DNA of 64,000 nucleotides from JAADJA01 sp963840975. Its GTDB lineage: Bacteria; Bacteroidota; Bacteroidia; Bacteroidales; JAADJA01. Shown piece after piece: positions 34,851-45,936 of this stretch (its first letter is position 1; each line of letters opens with the position of its first letter). A model generated the notes under the pieces. The model was not told where the DNA came from and did not search any database. It was given only the letters and a program-made list of their open reading frames with translations. The position numbers and the translations under genes were made by a program. Location: the NCBI GenBank assembly GCA_963840975.1, contig CAWJBC010000009.1:150168-214167 (forward strand). Reading direction: 5' to 3'.

Positions 34851-35306
34851 TTAAGGCACGATTACCATTGCCTTGATCCGGATTACAGTATTAGAGGGTT
34901 GGCAATTGGACACAACCGTGATCGTCTTGTTCTGGATTCCTTTTCTATCCTGACTATCGAACATAACCGTGATTACCTCTTCTTCACCGGGTTTTATAGC
35001 GGTCTTAGGGAATTTCGGAGAAGTACAACCACAGGATGTATTTACCTGGGCGATCACTAAATCTGAATTTCCGGTGTTTTTAAACCTGAATCCAAACGAA
35101 ACCTTTTCACCTTGTATAACCTTCCCGAAGTCATGGATATCCTTGTCAAATATGATCACGGGCAACTTAGTATTGTTTGTTCCTGAAGCGGTATTCGGAT
35201 TTGCGACAACATCAGCAGGCAATTTTGGGTTTTCGCTGTTATTGCATGAAATCAATGCAACCAAAGCGCTCATAAACAAAACCACTACAATTATCCTGTT
35301 AATCAT
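34851..35306 (-). CDS. DUF1573 lipoprotein
   Basis: The lipoprotein signal ends in the lipobox LISC. The mature protein is one DUF1573 Ig-like domain: HDFGKVIQGEKVSFGFRFKNTG, LVIAQVNTSCGCTSPKFPKT and IKPGEEEVITVMFDS. The paired cysteines in CGC are characteristic. The function of DUF1573 is unknown; in Bacteroidetes it is often encoded upstream of yajC, as here. The first gene of this minus-strand operon, it has a -7 box 18 bases upstream. Confidence 0.9.
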   Translation of the reverse strand: MINRIIVVVLFMSALVALISCNNSENPKLPADVVANPNTASGTNNTKLPVIIFDKDIHDFGKVIQGEKVSFGFRFKNTGNSDLVIAQVNTSCGCTSPKFPKTAIKPGEEEVITVMFDSQDRKGIQNKTITVVSNCQPSNTVIRIKAMVIVP

Positions 35307-35323
35307 ATCTTATTTTATGTGCG

Positions 35324-35331
35324 CAAAATTA
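35324..35331 (-). promoter_or_regulatory. Probable promoter of the DUF1573-yajC-ybbR-coaE group
   Basis: On the minus strand this reads TAATTTTG, a match to TAnnTTTG, 18 bases before the ATG of the DUF1573 gene. On the facing strand two further -7-like boxes (TAATTTTG 35412-35419 and TATTTTTG 35421-35428) precede the divergent efflux operon. Confidence 0.4.
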
Positions 35332-35460
35332 GGAAAATATATTTAACCTTTAGTCGTTTGAATTTCATGATATCAATCCAAATTCAATTTAGATTTTTAA
35401 GGAAGATAAAGTAATTTTGGTATTTTTGACCTATAGTAAGAATTTACATTTTTTGATTTT

Positions 35461-36861
35461 ATGAAAAAACCGGTTTATTATATCATAGGCGCAATTGTGT
35501 TGCTGATCCTACTTCTTTGGTTTTTCCTGGGTTCGGAAGGAAAATCAACAGAAACATTAGAGACAAAAGTAAAGTGGGGAGAATTTAAAATAGCCGTTAC
35601 CACTTCGGGGGAATTGGAGGCAAAAAACTCTGAAAATATCTATGGTCCCGAAAAACTGGGAAATGTCAGGATATGGGAAGTCAAAATTGAAGACATAGTG
35701 CCTGACGGAACGGTTGTTGATTCGGGAGATTATGTTGCCTCCCTTGACAGAACTGAACTCTCCAACAAGCTGAAAGACCAGGAACTCGAGTTGGAACAGA
35801 TCGAAACTCAATATACCAAGACAAAACTCGACACAACCCTTGAGATGAGGAACCTGCGTGATGAACTTATCAACCTGAATTATTTTTTAGAAGAAAAGAA
35901 AATACAACTTGAACAATCAAAATATGAACCTCCTGCCACCATCAGGCAGGTTGAAATAGAACTTGAAAAGGCTGAAAGGTCGTATGATCAATCTTTGAAA
36001 AACTATTCGCTGAAACTGGAAAAAGCAGATGCTACTATGCAGGATGTTACCGCTCAACTCACCAAAGCTCAGCGAAAATACGATGAGATGGCAGCACTGC
36101 TTCAAAAATTCACTGTATTCGCTCCCAAAGCCGGAATGGTAATCTATAAAAGAGGATGGGATGGTTCCAAACAGGGACCGGGAGACTCTTACAATACCTG
36201 GGAAAACATAGTCGCCACACTGCCCAACCTCACTAAAATGATCTCTAAAACTTATGTAAATGAGATTGATATCAGTAAAGTAAAAACCGGGCAAAAGGTT
36301 GAGTTGGGAATTGATGCTTTTCCGGATAAAAAATTTACAGGAGTAGTAACTGAAGTTGCCAATATCGGCGAACAAATGAAAAGCAGTAATGCAAAAGTTT
36401 TTGAAGTCCGTATAGAGGTCAATGAATTTGATTCGGTGATGAGGCCGGCAATGACAACAAAAAACATTATCATTACCAACATTATTGACAGTGTGCTGTT
36501 TGTTCCCCTCGAAAGTGTATTCAAAGCCGACAGTATTTCTTACGTTGTTTCGGGAAGCACACGGAAACAGGTAATCGTGGGCAAAAGCAACGACAATGAG
36601 ATCATCATCAAGGCAGGACTCGAAAAAGATGATGAAATATATTTATTGCCACCGGAGGGTTTTGACAAATTCCGCCTTGCCAAGCTACCCGATGATGTTA
36701 TTCAGAAATTCAAAGAAAATAAAACCGTGGCTCAACAAGCTAAAGTTGTCAGCGATACCTTATCAGTATTGGAAAACTCTGAAAACCAGAAGGTCTTTCA
36801 AAAGGATGCGAGAGGTGGCAAAGGGAAAAAATTTGAAGGTAAAGCAGTAAAGAAAAACTAA
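35461..36861 (+). CDS. HlyD/MacA-type periplasmic adaptor (membrane fusion protein)
   Basis: An N-terminal membrane anchor (VYYIIGAIVLLILLLWFFLG) leads into a barrel-sandwich domain interrupted by a long coiled-coil hairpin at about residues 95-210 (LKDQELELEQIETQYTKTKLD, ATMQDVTAQLTKAQRKYDEM). The lipoyl-like half follows with VFAPKAGMVIYKRGW, then beta-barrel (YVNEIDISKVKTGQKVELGI) and membrane-proximal domains. The basic C-terminal tail (KGKKFEGKAVKKN) is unusual. It bridges the FtsX-type permease and the TolC-type channel encoded next. Confidence 0.9.
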   Translation: MKKPVYYIIGAIVLLILLLWFFLGSEGKSTETLETKVKWGEFKIAVTTSGELEAKNSENIYGPEKLGNVRIWEVKIEDIVPDGTVVDSGDYVASLDRTELSNKLKDQELELEQIETQYTKTKLDTTLEMRNLRDELINLNYFLEEKKIQLEQSKYEPPATIRQVEIELEKAERSYDQSLKNYSLKLEKADATMQDVTAQLTKAQRKYDEMAALLQKFTVFAPKAGMVIYKRGWDGSKQGPGDSYNTWENIVATLPNLTKMISKTYVNEIDISKVKTGQKVELGIDAFPDKKFTGVVTEVANIGEQMKSSNAKVFEVRIEVNEFDSVMRPAMTTKNIIITNIIDSVLFVPLESVFKADSISYVVSGSTRKQVIVGKSNDNEIIIKAGLEKDDEIYLLPPEGFDKFRLAKLPDDVIQKFKENKTVAQQAKVVSDTLSVLENSENQKVFQKDARGGKGKKFEGKAVKKN

Positions 36862-36875
36862 TCAATCCCTTATCC

Positions 36876-38237
36876 GTGGAGAGGTACTTTTATATTTTTA
36901 ATATAGCTATTGAAGCCGTTTTTGCCAATAAATTCAGGTCCATTCTGACTGCACTTGGAATCATTTTCGGGGTAGCAGCCGTAATCGCCATGATGGCTAT
37001 CGGCAATGGTGCACAGCAGGAAATCCTCGAACAAATAAAAATGGTGGGCGTTAACAATATTATCATTGTTCCTGCCCAGACAAAGAAAACGGGTGAAACA
37101 GATGAATCTGAAGAAGGAAAGCAAAAGATTGAAAAGTACTCACCCGGGCTTTCGATGAAAGATGCAGAAGCCATTAAAGCAATTATTCCAAGCGTTGACA
37201 AAGTTAGTCCGGAGGTTATTTATGAGACTTCAATTGTAAAAGATGGCATCCGGAGTTCTGCCACTCTCACTGGAGTTACTCCCGACTTTTTCAGGGTTTA
37301 TAACATTGGGTTGCAAAGGGGAACCATGTTTACAGCAGAGCAATTGGAATCAGGCAATGCTGTTTGCCTTATCGGTCCGCAAATAGCCACTAAATTTTTT
37401 CCAAGCGAAGACCCGTTAGGAAAATATATCAAGTGCGGCGACCTCTGGCTGAAGGTTGTTGGAATTCTTGAAAATAAAAGTTCCACTATCACCACCGCCG
37501 AAGATATGGGGATCAGTAATGTGAATGTGAATATTTTCGCACCGCTGCAAACAATACTTTTAAGGTATAAAGACCGGTCAGTTATAACCGAAGCTGCCAT
37601 TCATGGAAATAATAATTCAAGAGTAATTTTTTTCGGAAGGTTTTCGTCAAGTATGTCCTCATCCAGTTCAGACGAGGAAACCAATACAAATCAGATTGAC
37701 AAAATTGTTGTTCAGGTGAAGGAAAGCAGCCAGATAGGAGCTACAGTTAAAATCCTGAAAGAAATGCTGAACCGGCGACATGCGGGAGTTGAAGATTTTG
37801 AAATTAAAGTTCCTGAACTGCTATTAAAGCAGGAACAACGAACCAAAGATATTTTCAACATCGTATTGGGAGCTATTGCAAGTATTTCATTGATCGTAGG
37901 CGGAATCGGGATCATGAACATTATGCTGGCCTCGGTGATGGAAAGGATACGTGAAATTGGTGTAAGGAGAGCCACCGGCGCAACTCGGCGGGAAATCGTT
38001 TTACAGTTCCTCTCCGAAGCAACGATCATAAGCATTACCGGCGGACTGATTGGTATTATTTTAGGCATTGCCTTTTCAAAAATCATTATGCAGGTAACTG
38101 ATATTTTAACAATCGTTTCCCCATTATCAATTTTTATTTCATTCGGGGTTTCGGTAGCGGTGGGAATCTTATTCGGTTATATGCCGGCTAAACGTGCGGC
38201 TGAACAAGATCCGGTGGAATCGCTCAGACACGATTGA
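36876..38237 (+). CDS. MacB-like ABC transporter permease (FtsX family), no ATPase domain
   Basis: This has the MacB_PCD plus FtsX architecture: one N-terminal helix (FRSILTALGIIFGVAAVIAMMAIGNGAQQ), a large periplasmic domain (residues 50-320), and three C-terminal helices with IVGGIGIMNIMLASVMERIREIGVRRATG, a classic FtsX signature. The start is GTG at 36876. MacB of enterobacteria has a fused N-terminal ATPase; here it is absent and no separate ATPase gene is in the operon, so the energising subunit must be encoded elsewhere. It lies 14 bases after the adaptor gene. Confidence 0.9.
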   Translation: MERYFYIFNIAIEAVFANKFRSILTALGIIFGVAAVIAMMAIGNGAQQEILEQIKMVGVNNIIIVPAQTKKTGETDESEEGKQKIEKYSPGLSMKDAEAIKAIIPSVDKVSPEVIYETSIVKDGIRSSATLTGVTPDFFRVYNIGLQRGTMFTAEQLESGNAVCLIGPQIATKFFPSEDPLGKYIKCGDLWLKVVGILENKSSTITTAEDMGISNVNVNIFAPLQTILLRYKDRSVITEAAIHGNNNSRVIFFGRFSSSMSSSSSDEETNTNQIDKIVVQVKESSQIGATVKILKEMLNRRHAGVEDFEIKVPELLLKQEQRTKDIFNIVLGAIASISLIVGGIGIMNIMLASVMERIREIGVRRATGATRREIVLQFLSEATIISITGGLIGIILGIAFSKIIMQVTDILTIVSPLSIFISFGVSVAVGILFGYMPAKRAAEQDPVESLRHD

Positions 38238-38313
38238 ATATTAATTATTAGTGCCAATATACAGGACGAAACTTTTAACGGTTAATTGATTTGGTTTGAA
38301 AAAGACTTTAATT

Positions 38314-39807
38314 ATGAAAATCACAGGTTGGAAAAAATTGGTTGCGTACTCTTTTATCCTGATAATTTTTTTCCCATTTTTTGTTAACGGACAAGATGAT
38401 GTTAAGAAGCTAACACTCATCCAAGCCATCGAAATAGCTAAACAGCAATCACCGGATGCCCTGATGGCGAAGCACCAGTTCAGGGCAAGTTACTGGCAAT
38501 ACAAATCGTTCCAGGCTTCTTACCTTCCGTCATTATTGCTTTCGGGTTCACTCCCAAGTTTTGATAAGTCCATCAATAAAGTTTCGACAACTGAAGGAGA
38601 CGTTTTTTCTCCGTTAACCATTAATAGCTTGTACGCCGGATTATCACTGAACCAGAAAATCGGGTTTACCGGCGGTGATATTTCTCTCAACTCAAATCTG
38701 CAACGCCTTGATAACATCAAAACCGATACCACATATTCTTCATATAACGCTACATTTATCAATATTGCGTACCGGCAACCTCTCTTTAAATACAACAATT
38801 ACAAATGGGACAGGAAACTGGAACCCTTGTTGTACAATGAAGCCCGTAAGGTTTACCTGGAAAACATGGAACAGGTCGCCCTTACTGCAACCAATAATTT
38901 CTTCAGTTTGCTGCTTGCCCAGATCAACCAAAAAATTGCTGTTATCAACCTGGCAAATTACGATACGCTTTATAAAATTGCTCAGGGTCGTTATAACCTC
39001 GGCAAAATTGCTGAAAATGACTTGTTACAGCTCGAACTTCAATACCTGCGGGCTGGTTCGACCGTAAAAGATGTTTCTTTAGAAGTGGAAAATCAGCAGT
39101 TCAGACTTAAGTCTTTTTTGAGGATGACCGATGACATAAAACTTGAATTGATTGCTCCTGACTATATATTACCATTTAATGTATCGGCGGATAAAGCCAT
39201 TGAACAGGCGCGCGCCAATAATCCGCAATCGCTTTCATTTAACCGGCGGCTGATGGAAGCGGAAAGCCAGGTGGCTATGGCTAAATATGACGGGCGTTTC
39301 GATGCTGAATTGTTCGCTGTGTATGGACTTACCAACAATGCCGATATTCTGAACGATATCAATAACAACCCGTTAGATGAACAACGGCTGGAATTGGGAA
39401 TCTCTTTGCCCTTGCTCGACTGGGGAGTTGCCAAAGGAAAAATAAAAATGGCGCAATCGAACCAGGAAATTGTAAGGACTACTATCGAACAGGAGCAGAT
39501 TGACTTTAACCAGGAAATTTTCCTGAAAGTAGCAAGATTCAATATGCAGTTTGACCAGGTGAATATTTCAGCCCGCGCCGATACGGTTGCACAGAAGGGA
39601 TATGACATTACCAAAGCACGCTACCTGATTGGCAGAATATCCATTACCGACCTCAACATTGCACAGGCGGAAGCGGATAACTCAAAGGGGAATTATATCC
39701 AAACATTGTGGACATACTGGCGAAGTTATTATGACCTCCGCAGGTTAACACTTTATGATTTTGAACGTGATATGCCCATTATGGTTGATTACCGGGAATT
39801 GTTGTGA
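38314..39807 (+). CDS. TolC-family outer membrane efflux protein
   Basis: The start at 38314 (ATG) gives a signal peptide MKITGWKKLVAYSFILIIFFPFFVNGQ; a TTG six codons upstream is in frame but less likely. Two OEP repeats are visible: the first from KLTLIQAIEIAKQQSPDALMAKHQF, the second from SADKAIEQARANNPQSLSFNRRLMEAE with SLPLLDWGVAKGKIKMAQSN and GRISITDLNIAQAEADNSKGNY. It forms a trimeric outer-membrane tunnel for the adaptor and permease encoded upstream. Confidence 0.92.
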   Translation: MKITGWKKLVAYSFILIIFFPFFVNGQDDVKKLTLIQAIEIAKQQSPDALMAKHQFRASYWQYKSFQASYLPSLLLSGSLPSFDKSINKVSTTEGDVFSPLTINSLYAGLSLNQKIGFTGGDISLNSNLQRLDNIKTDTTYSSYNATFINIAYRQPLFKYNNYKWDRKLEPLLYNEARKVYLENMEQVALTATNNFFSLLLAQINQKIAVINLANYDTLYKIAQGRYNLGKIAENDLLQLELQYLRAGSTVKDVSLEVENQQFRLKSFLRMTDDIKLELIAPDYILPFNVSADKAIEQARANNPQSLSFNRRLMEAESQVAMAKYDGRFDAELFAVYGLTNNADILNDINNNPLDEQRLELGISLPLLDWGVAKGKIKMAQSNQEIVRTTIEQEQIDFNQEIFLKVARFNMQFDQVNISARADTVAQKGYDITKARYLIGRISITDLNIAQAEADNSKGNYIQTLWTYWRSYYDLRRLTLYDFERDMPIMVDYRELL

Positions 39808-39956
39808 TGAACCGAGATTTCGAACAGAATTAAATACTTTGATATATATCAGATAGGAGAAGAACATAAAGTTAATTGCTACCTGCATTGTTATTACAAT
39901 CTATAAAACTATAGATAAACCCAAAATCAAAGTGGTCAAAAATTTATACTTTTTTC

Positions 39957-39964
39957 TATCTTTG
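39957..39964 (+). promoter_or_regulatory. Probable peroxiredoxin promoter (-7 box)
   Basis: TATCTTTG matches TAnnTTTG and lies 43 bases before the peroxiredoxin ATG at 40008. No -33 element is clear. Confidence 0.4.
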
Positions 39965-40007
39965 CCGTGAAATCGAAATAAATATGTTTAACTAAATAAT
40001 TTAAAAA

Positions 40008-40644
40008 ATGGGAGTATTAGTAGGAAAAAAAGCTCCTCTGTTCGAAGCGGATGCTGTTGTTAACGGAGGCGAATTTGTAGAAAAATTTTCATTAGAGCAG
40101 TACATCGGAAAAAAATATGTGGTATTTTTCTTTTACCCGCTTGACTTTCACGTTTGTATGCCCTACCGAAATTCTGGCATTTCAGAAAAAACTTCATGAA
40201 TTTGAAAAAAGGGATGTGGCTGTCGTAGGATGTTCGGTTGACTCAAAGCATACGCATTGGGCATGGCTTAATACTGATGTGAAAAATGGAGGGATCAAAG
40301 GCGTACAATATCCACTGGTGGCTGATTTGTCCAAGACTATAGCTGAGAATTTTGATGTATTGGCCGGAGAATATGATTACGATGAAGATACCGATCAAAC
40401 AATTTTTGATGGTGAGGCTGTTGCATACCGTGGGTTATTCCTTATAGATAAGCATGGGGTTGTCAGGCATCAGATAGTAAACGACCTGCCGCTTGGACGC
40501 AGTGTTGATGAAGCGATCAGGATGGTAGACGCTTTGCAATATAATGAGGAGCATGGTGAAGTTTGCCCTGCCGACTGGAAACCCGGTCAGGATGCGATGG
40601 AGGAGTCGCACGACGGAGTTGCAAAATACCTTTCGAATCATTAA
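40008..40644 (+). CDS. Peroxiredoxin (AhpC/TSA, typical 2-Cys), frameshifted before the active site
   Basis: The protein reduces peroxides with a peroxidatic Cys in DFTFVCPTE and a resolving Cys in HGEVCPADW. The sequence breaks at the active site: the first frame (40008-40199) reads FYPLDF then diverges, while the second frame carries TFVCPTEILAF onward. Deleting one C at 40149 restores DFTFVCPTEILAFQKKLHEF. The rest is intact (CSVDSKHTHWAWLNT, YRGLFLIDKHGVVRHQIVNDLPLGRS). The joined length of about 211 residues is normal. The single-base insertion is probably a sequencing error, since the remainder shows no decay. Confidence 0.9.
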
Positions 40645-40667
40645 GAAACAGGTTTATGGATTTAAAG

Positions 40668-40692
40668 GCAGCCGGGAACGGCTGCTTTTTTT
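40668..40692 (+). terminator. Rho-independent terminator after the peroxiredoxin gene
   Basis: GCAGCCG (40668-40674), loop GGAA and CGGCTGC (40679-40685) are followed by seven T residues. The site overlaps the last codon region of the converging giant gene at 40691. Confidence 0.88.
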
Positions 40693-43600
40693 ATCTCAAC
40701 AGGGAAACATTTCCTTTGTCAATTACTTTCTCCCCTCCTATGTAGGTTAGTTCCACTATCCAGGTATAGGCTTCAATCGGAAGTTCCTGCCCGGTATTGT
40801 TTAGTCTTCCGTTCCAAAGTACCCCCGGATCATTTGTTTCGAAAACAGTTTGACCGTATCGGTTAAAGATCATAAGATTGTATTCTCTCAGGTCCGTTCC
40901 TAAACCAAAAATTTGAAATTCATCGTTTACCAGGTCGCCATTTGGACTAAATGCAGTCGGTGCATAGACGCGGAAATGCACTTCAATAAAAATACTATCG
41001 GAGGCTTTGCATAGATTTCCATCAGTGACATCTACATAATAAAGCCCGCCGCCCAAAGGGTCAATATCCTCAGTGGTGGATCCTGTATTCCACAAATACG
41101 AATAAGGTGGAATCCCACCCTGTGCTGTCAGGTCAATGGAGCCGAAATTTGTAATGCCATTCGTTCCGACAAGCTCAAGCGCAATGGAATCCGGCTCTGT
41201 GATCAAAACATTTTCGGAATTAAGGCAACCATAGTCGTCAATAACGGTAACACCATACTCTCCCACCTGTAGATTATTAATGTCAGCCAGATATGAGTAA
41301 AACTGTCCGTCTTTTACCCATTCATAGGTTGTATAATTCCCGGTACCCCCGACCAGATTAACAATTTCTATGTCACCGCTGCTATCATGATAGCAAAGCA
41401 AATCAGATCCTTCAAGCTGAAAATCAACTTTATCCAGTTCCCCAACAATGATGGTTTCAAAAATGGAAGGGCAGGCATTGTCATCTGAAACATAAACCGT
41501 ATATTCTCCGGGAGATAATTCGGTTAATTGCGAAAGGGTTGATCCGTTTGACCATGAATAATTATAGGGATTCGTTCCACCTGTTACCTCAAGGCCTATC
41601 CCGCCATTATCAATACCAAAACAGGCATCCTTCGATTCATAGTCCATTTCTAAGGGCAGAGGTTCCTTTACTTTTACCGTATCGCCCGAAATACATCCTT
41701 GCGAATCTTCAATCGTATAATAATAATAACCTGCTGAAAGATTATAAACATTTTGGGTATTTGCAATCAAGGTGCCACCGCTGTACCAATTGATGTTGAA
41801 TGGACCCACTCCTATCTCAATTTCAATTTCGATAGCGCCGTTGCTGTAACCGTTACAACTTGCATTTGTTGTATCAACCAATAAATCAAGATAACATCCG
41901 ATAAAAATGGTATCCTGTCTTATACACCCCGGACCATCGTCATAAAAGACCGTCAAACAATAATAACCTCTTTCTGTAACAAGCAAACACGAATCGTCCG
42001 AAATAATATCACCGGTAACACAATTGCGCCATTCGTAGGTGGTTCCAGAATTACCATTGAAATTTTGAGCGCAAATATTGATCGTTTCCCCTTCAAGAAT
42101 GGAGGTATCGGGTCCAAGACTGTAATTCAGGGAGGGATCATAAAAAAGCCAGCCTTCATTGGAATTATTTATGTTTTTACTGAACTGCCCGGCATCGAAC
42201 AATGCACCACCCAATGCTGTAATCTTTTCCATTTCAATAAAATCACCATAAACAGAACCCGTTTCTTTGTAAACTTCAGCCTGCTCTTCTTCGGTAGCTT
42301 TTAACTTGATAAATTCACAGTTATTCCCTCTTATATTAAACTGATCATGAATTGTCTGAATATTTTGGCTCCCAATCAGATATGTAAAAGGGGAATTAAA
42401 GGAAAGGGTATCAAAAATATTGTTGCCTGTAATATTTCCATCATTTTTAAATAATGCATTCTGATACAATCCATCGCCGGTGATGTAACCGGTTGAATCG
42501 AATTGAACATATTTTCTGATGGTATCATTTCCAAATATCTTACCGATGGAATTGAAAAACAAAGTATCTACGACATAAACATTTACACTCGAATTGGCTA
42601 CCTGGTTTATTTGTCCAACCCCTTTGAACCTTGTAAAGTCACAATAAACACTACCAGAATTGCCATGCAATTTTCCATCCTTGCTACTGAAAATAACTTC
42701 TCTGAACATCAGGGAGTCTGCATTATCGGACAACAGGTATTGCGGATTGTTCACGGCATTAAAATGTACATCATGATAAGGAGAATAATTCCCATTTTTA
42801 TGGATAAAAAAACCTGAATCAATCTGGATCAAAGATGTGTTGGGGGATAGGTTTAAGTTATTGCCGTCAACGTTCCACTCGTATAAAACATGCAGGTCGG
42901 AATTAGAAGTTGAGAATATTCTTTGGTTGGGATAATTAGAGTAGAAACCAAAACAATCAAGATATTGACCGTTGGTGTTCAAATTGCCGTTGTAGAAATA
43001 GATATTATTTCTGTTGGATAATGAATAGCCAAGCTGTAAACTGTCCAACAATGTCCATTCACCCCCGATTCCATCGAAATAAACATTATTGTTTACATTA
43101 TAGAATTTAACATTTTCGGTAATGATGGTTTCGCTGGTATCAGATGATTCGAAGGAGATGTATCCAGGAAAAGTAAACTCCATATCAGGGTTCAATTTCA
43201 GCGAACCGTAAATTCTCAGATATGCGCCACTGTTTCCGCTTTTAAATTCTGGAATAAAGCCTGCATCACTCCAATCCATATCATGAGCCAGGGCATTATT
43301 AAGATCAATATTTACATACTGATCAACATCACTGAATGAATTCTGGTCAAAAATTACCGTATCGTAGGCAGTTGGAATACATTCTCCTCCGGCTCCGCCG
43401 CTTGCTAAAGACCAATGTGTTTTATCACTCCAATCACCCAGGCCGCCTACCCAGAAAAGTTTTCCGGGAGCAGTGACCATGACAGTATCCCATCCAAAGT
43501 TGTTTCCAAGATCAACTGAATTTTCGGCGATATAATAAACTTCTCCCAGTGCATTTATGTCGCGAATGGAAGCATTGTTAACCCTGATTGTGTCGTGTGT

Positions 43601-45629
43601 ACTAATAATGTTCGCCGGATTGCCATTTGTTGTTGATTTTATCAGTATCGGACCCTGGCAATCACCCGTAGGGAAAATTTCATAATTTATTGTCTGGGTG
43701 GCACCAGGCGGGAGATCGTAATAATTACCCGGCGAAAACGAAAGCGTATCAAAAGTGTTGCTGCTCAATATTGTTCCATTACTTTTAAAAGTAACATTGT
43801 GGAATTTAGCGTAGGTATCAGAATATGTATTAAGCCGGGCTGCTCCGGTGGAAGCACTAAACAAGACATTATGGAAAATTACGGAATCGCCGCCAAAATT
43901 ATAAAAAGAGCTTCCTGCCGCTTTTAATTCAATAATTGAAGTTCCGCTGGACAATTCCATATTTTCACTATTCAGGCTCCATGAATTTGGGCTGATGTTG
44001 TTGGTAATAATAAATTCGGATGAACCAAGGCTTAGTGCACGAATAAAGGCAGAATCAGAACGAAATGCCTGACAGCTTACAAAATTATTGCCGGTATATA
44101 AACTACCATAAAGGAAATTGATGATTCCTTCAACTTTGAGGCTATCAATGATCGTCCAGGCTCCATTTTCACCATCAAAGGAAATATCTTTCTTAAATCC
44201 TTTATCAGAAGTTTTTATCGTTTTCCCTCCCAACGTATCAGCAAAAAGAACAGTACCTGTAAAATGATTGGTCATATTGGCAGAAAACTCTAATGAACCA
44301 TAAAGTGTCAGGTTTGGAACCGATAGCGAATTTATGAAAAAAGGATCATCATTGCCAGTCCAGGTCATGTTATTACAACTGATGTTTTTTAAATCAACCT
44401 GCACCGAATCACTGCCCGTGAAGGAGGCTTCATTAAAAAAAACATTATCATAATCAATAGGTACACAATCCGCATCATCATTATTCGGACTTGAAGTCCA
44501 ATGGGTAGTGTCCGACCAGTAACCCGTGCCATTGATCCAGTACATATCCCTGTTATCAACGTAAATGTTAATACCTTCGTTGTCGCCGTCGTCAATGGAG
44601 TGGTAAGCATTAAATTCATTGGATCCATTCAGGAGACTTTTCATTGAACTGAGTTTTACAAAATAAACATTAATGTTTCCGTTGTTCTTTGCTATATTAG
44701 CCTGACCACCTCCGGAAGCTCCCATTGTAATCATTCCCGAACAGCCTCTTGCAAGTAAATTGCCGATGAAAGTCTGGGTTTCTCCACCCTGAAACAGGTA
44801 ATCATTTCCGGCATTAAAAAACACATCGTTAAAAGAATTGCTTCCTGAAATAATTGCATCATTCATAAAAATTATATTCCCATAATTCAGCGAACCCCCA
44901 ACAAAAACAGACTGAGATTGTACATCTGAACTCTCGAAACGCAGGGTTGAATTTCCGGCATTCAGGATAATCTGGTTGTTTACAGTCCAGCTTCCATTCA
45001 CTCCGTTAATAGTTATTATAGATGAACCACAATTAAGTGTTCTGCTATTAGCCGTCAGTGATTCAAAAGAACCGATGGTTACGGGGTTTCCGTTAGTATT
45101 TACCGTACCGTTTTTAAGGTAAACTTTTTGACCAGGTGCCATCAACAGGTCAATAATATTCCATGAACCAATTCCATCAAAAGTAAGGCTGGACATAAAT
45201 TCCAGCCCTTCTGTTTTCAAAAAATGGTTATCAAGCTTCAGCAGTGAAAGTAATATTACCCGTATAATTAATAATTACGTCGGGTGCTAAAGTCAATGAG
45301 CCGGCAATTTCAAGGGGAGCACTTCCGGCAAGTACAGGTTCAAAAAAAGTATAATTCCATGTCATATCATGACAATAAGCCGGAATATCTATGGTAACGG
45401 TTTCGTATTTTACCTGGAACGATCCACTATTGAAGATAACATTGTCAAAAACACCAGGCATACCTCCCGACTCAGAATACCAGTTTTGAGGGTCAGACCA
45501 GTTTCCAGTGCCCCCTATCCATATAAAGTTTTCGCCCTGGCTGAATAATTGCAATGGGAACAATATAATTATCAGTAACAAGAACTGATAAAACTTACTC
45601 AACTTTTTTGATGTGTAAACCTGAAACAT
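40691..45629 (-). CDS. Giant T9SS type B surface protein with GxGxWSD repeats and SprB-like repeats, one frameshift
   Basis: The N-terminal 132 residues (45231-45629, with signal peptide ending LFPLQLFSQ) and the main frame (40691-45220) join if one extra base at 45233-45234 is removed, giving EADNHFLKTEGLEF. The joined protein has about 1645 residues. It holds three modules that open with FIWIGGTGNWSDPQNW (near 35), MYWINGTGYWSDTTHW (near 361) and LFWVGGLGDWSDKTHW (near 722), each followed by beta-rich sequence full of FDGxxG and FYNV-type turns. SprB-like repeats follow near 1250-1480 (CNGYSNGAIEI, NPYNYSWSNGSTLSQL, SPGEYTVYVSDDNAC). The end is a gliding-motility CHU_C domain (APTAFSPNGDLVNDEFQIFG), the T9SS type B signal. 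It is probably a surface adhesin. Confidence 0.88.
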
Positions 45630-45936
45630 CTTAAATCCTATGCTTCTGTGGATTAAGACAAATCTGATACGATCGTTTCAACCCAAGCGTTTCCCTTATT
45701 TATCTATTTTTTATAATGACCCGAAAGCTTTTAGAAGCCCTTTGAATAATTGCAGGTAAAAATACACATTATTTATTATCTACAAAAGTCAAAAAGATCA
45801 AACAACATTATGGAGTGTTTGTTTATGGTGTTTAATTAGTAAATTTGAACACGATATCAGCATTACTTTTTTTGTATGATTTATGTACGAAAGTGTAGAT
45901 TTTTATTTGAAGAGAATATCAAAAATCATTGAGTGA
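45630..45936. other. Divergent intergenic region, no feature recognised
   Basis: This 307-base AT-rich space separates the divergent giant surface protein gene and the polysaccharide deacetylase gene. It must hold promoters for both. I see no clear -33/-7 pair, hairpin or reading frame with family features. Confidence 0.3.

Noticed and set aside
38296..38313. TTG start for the TolC-family gene
   Set aside because: The ATG at 38314 gives a complete signal peptide, and the six extra codons add nothing.
40141..40160. Programmed ribosomal frameshift in the peroxiredoxin gene
   Set aside because: No slippery heptamer is visible, and several other unrelated genes in the window carry similar one-base indels.
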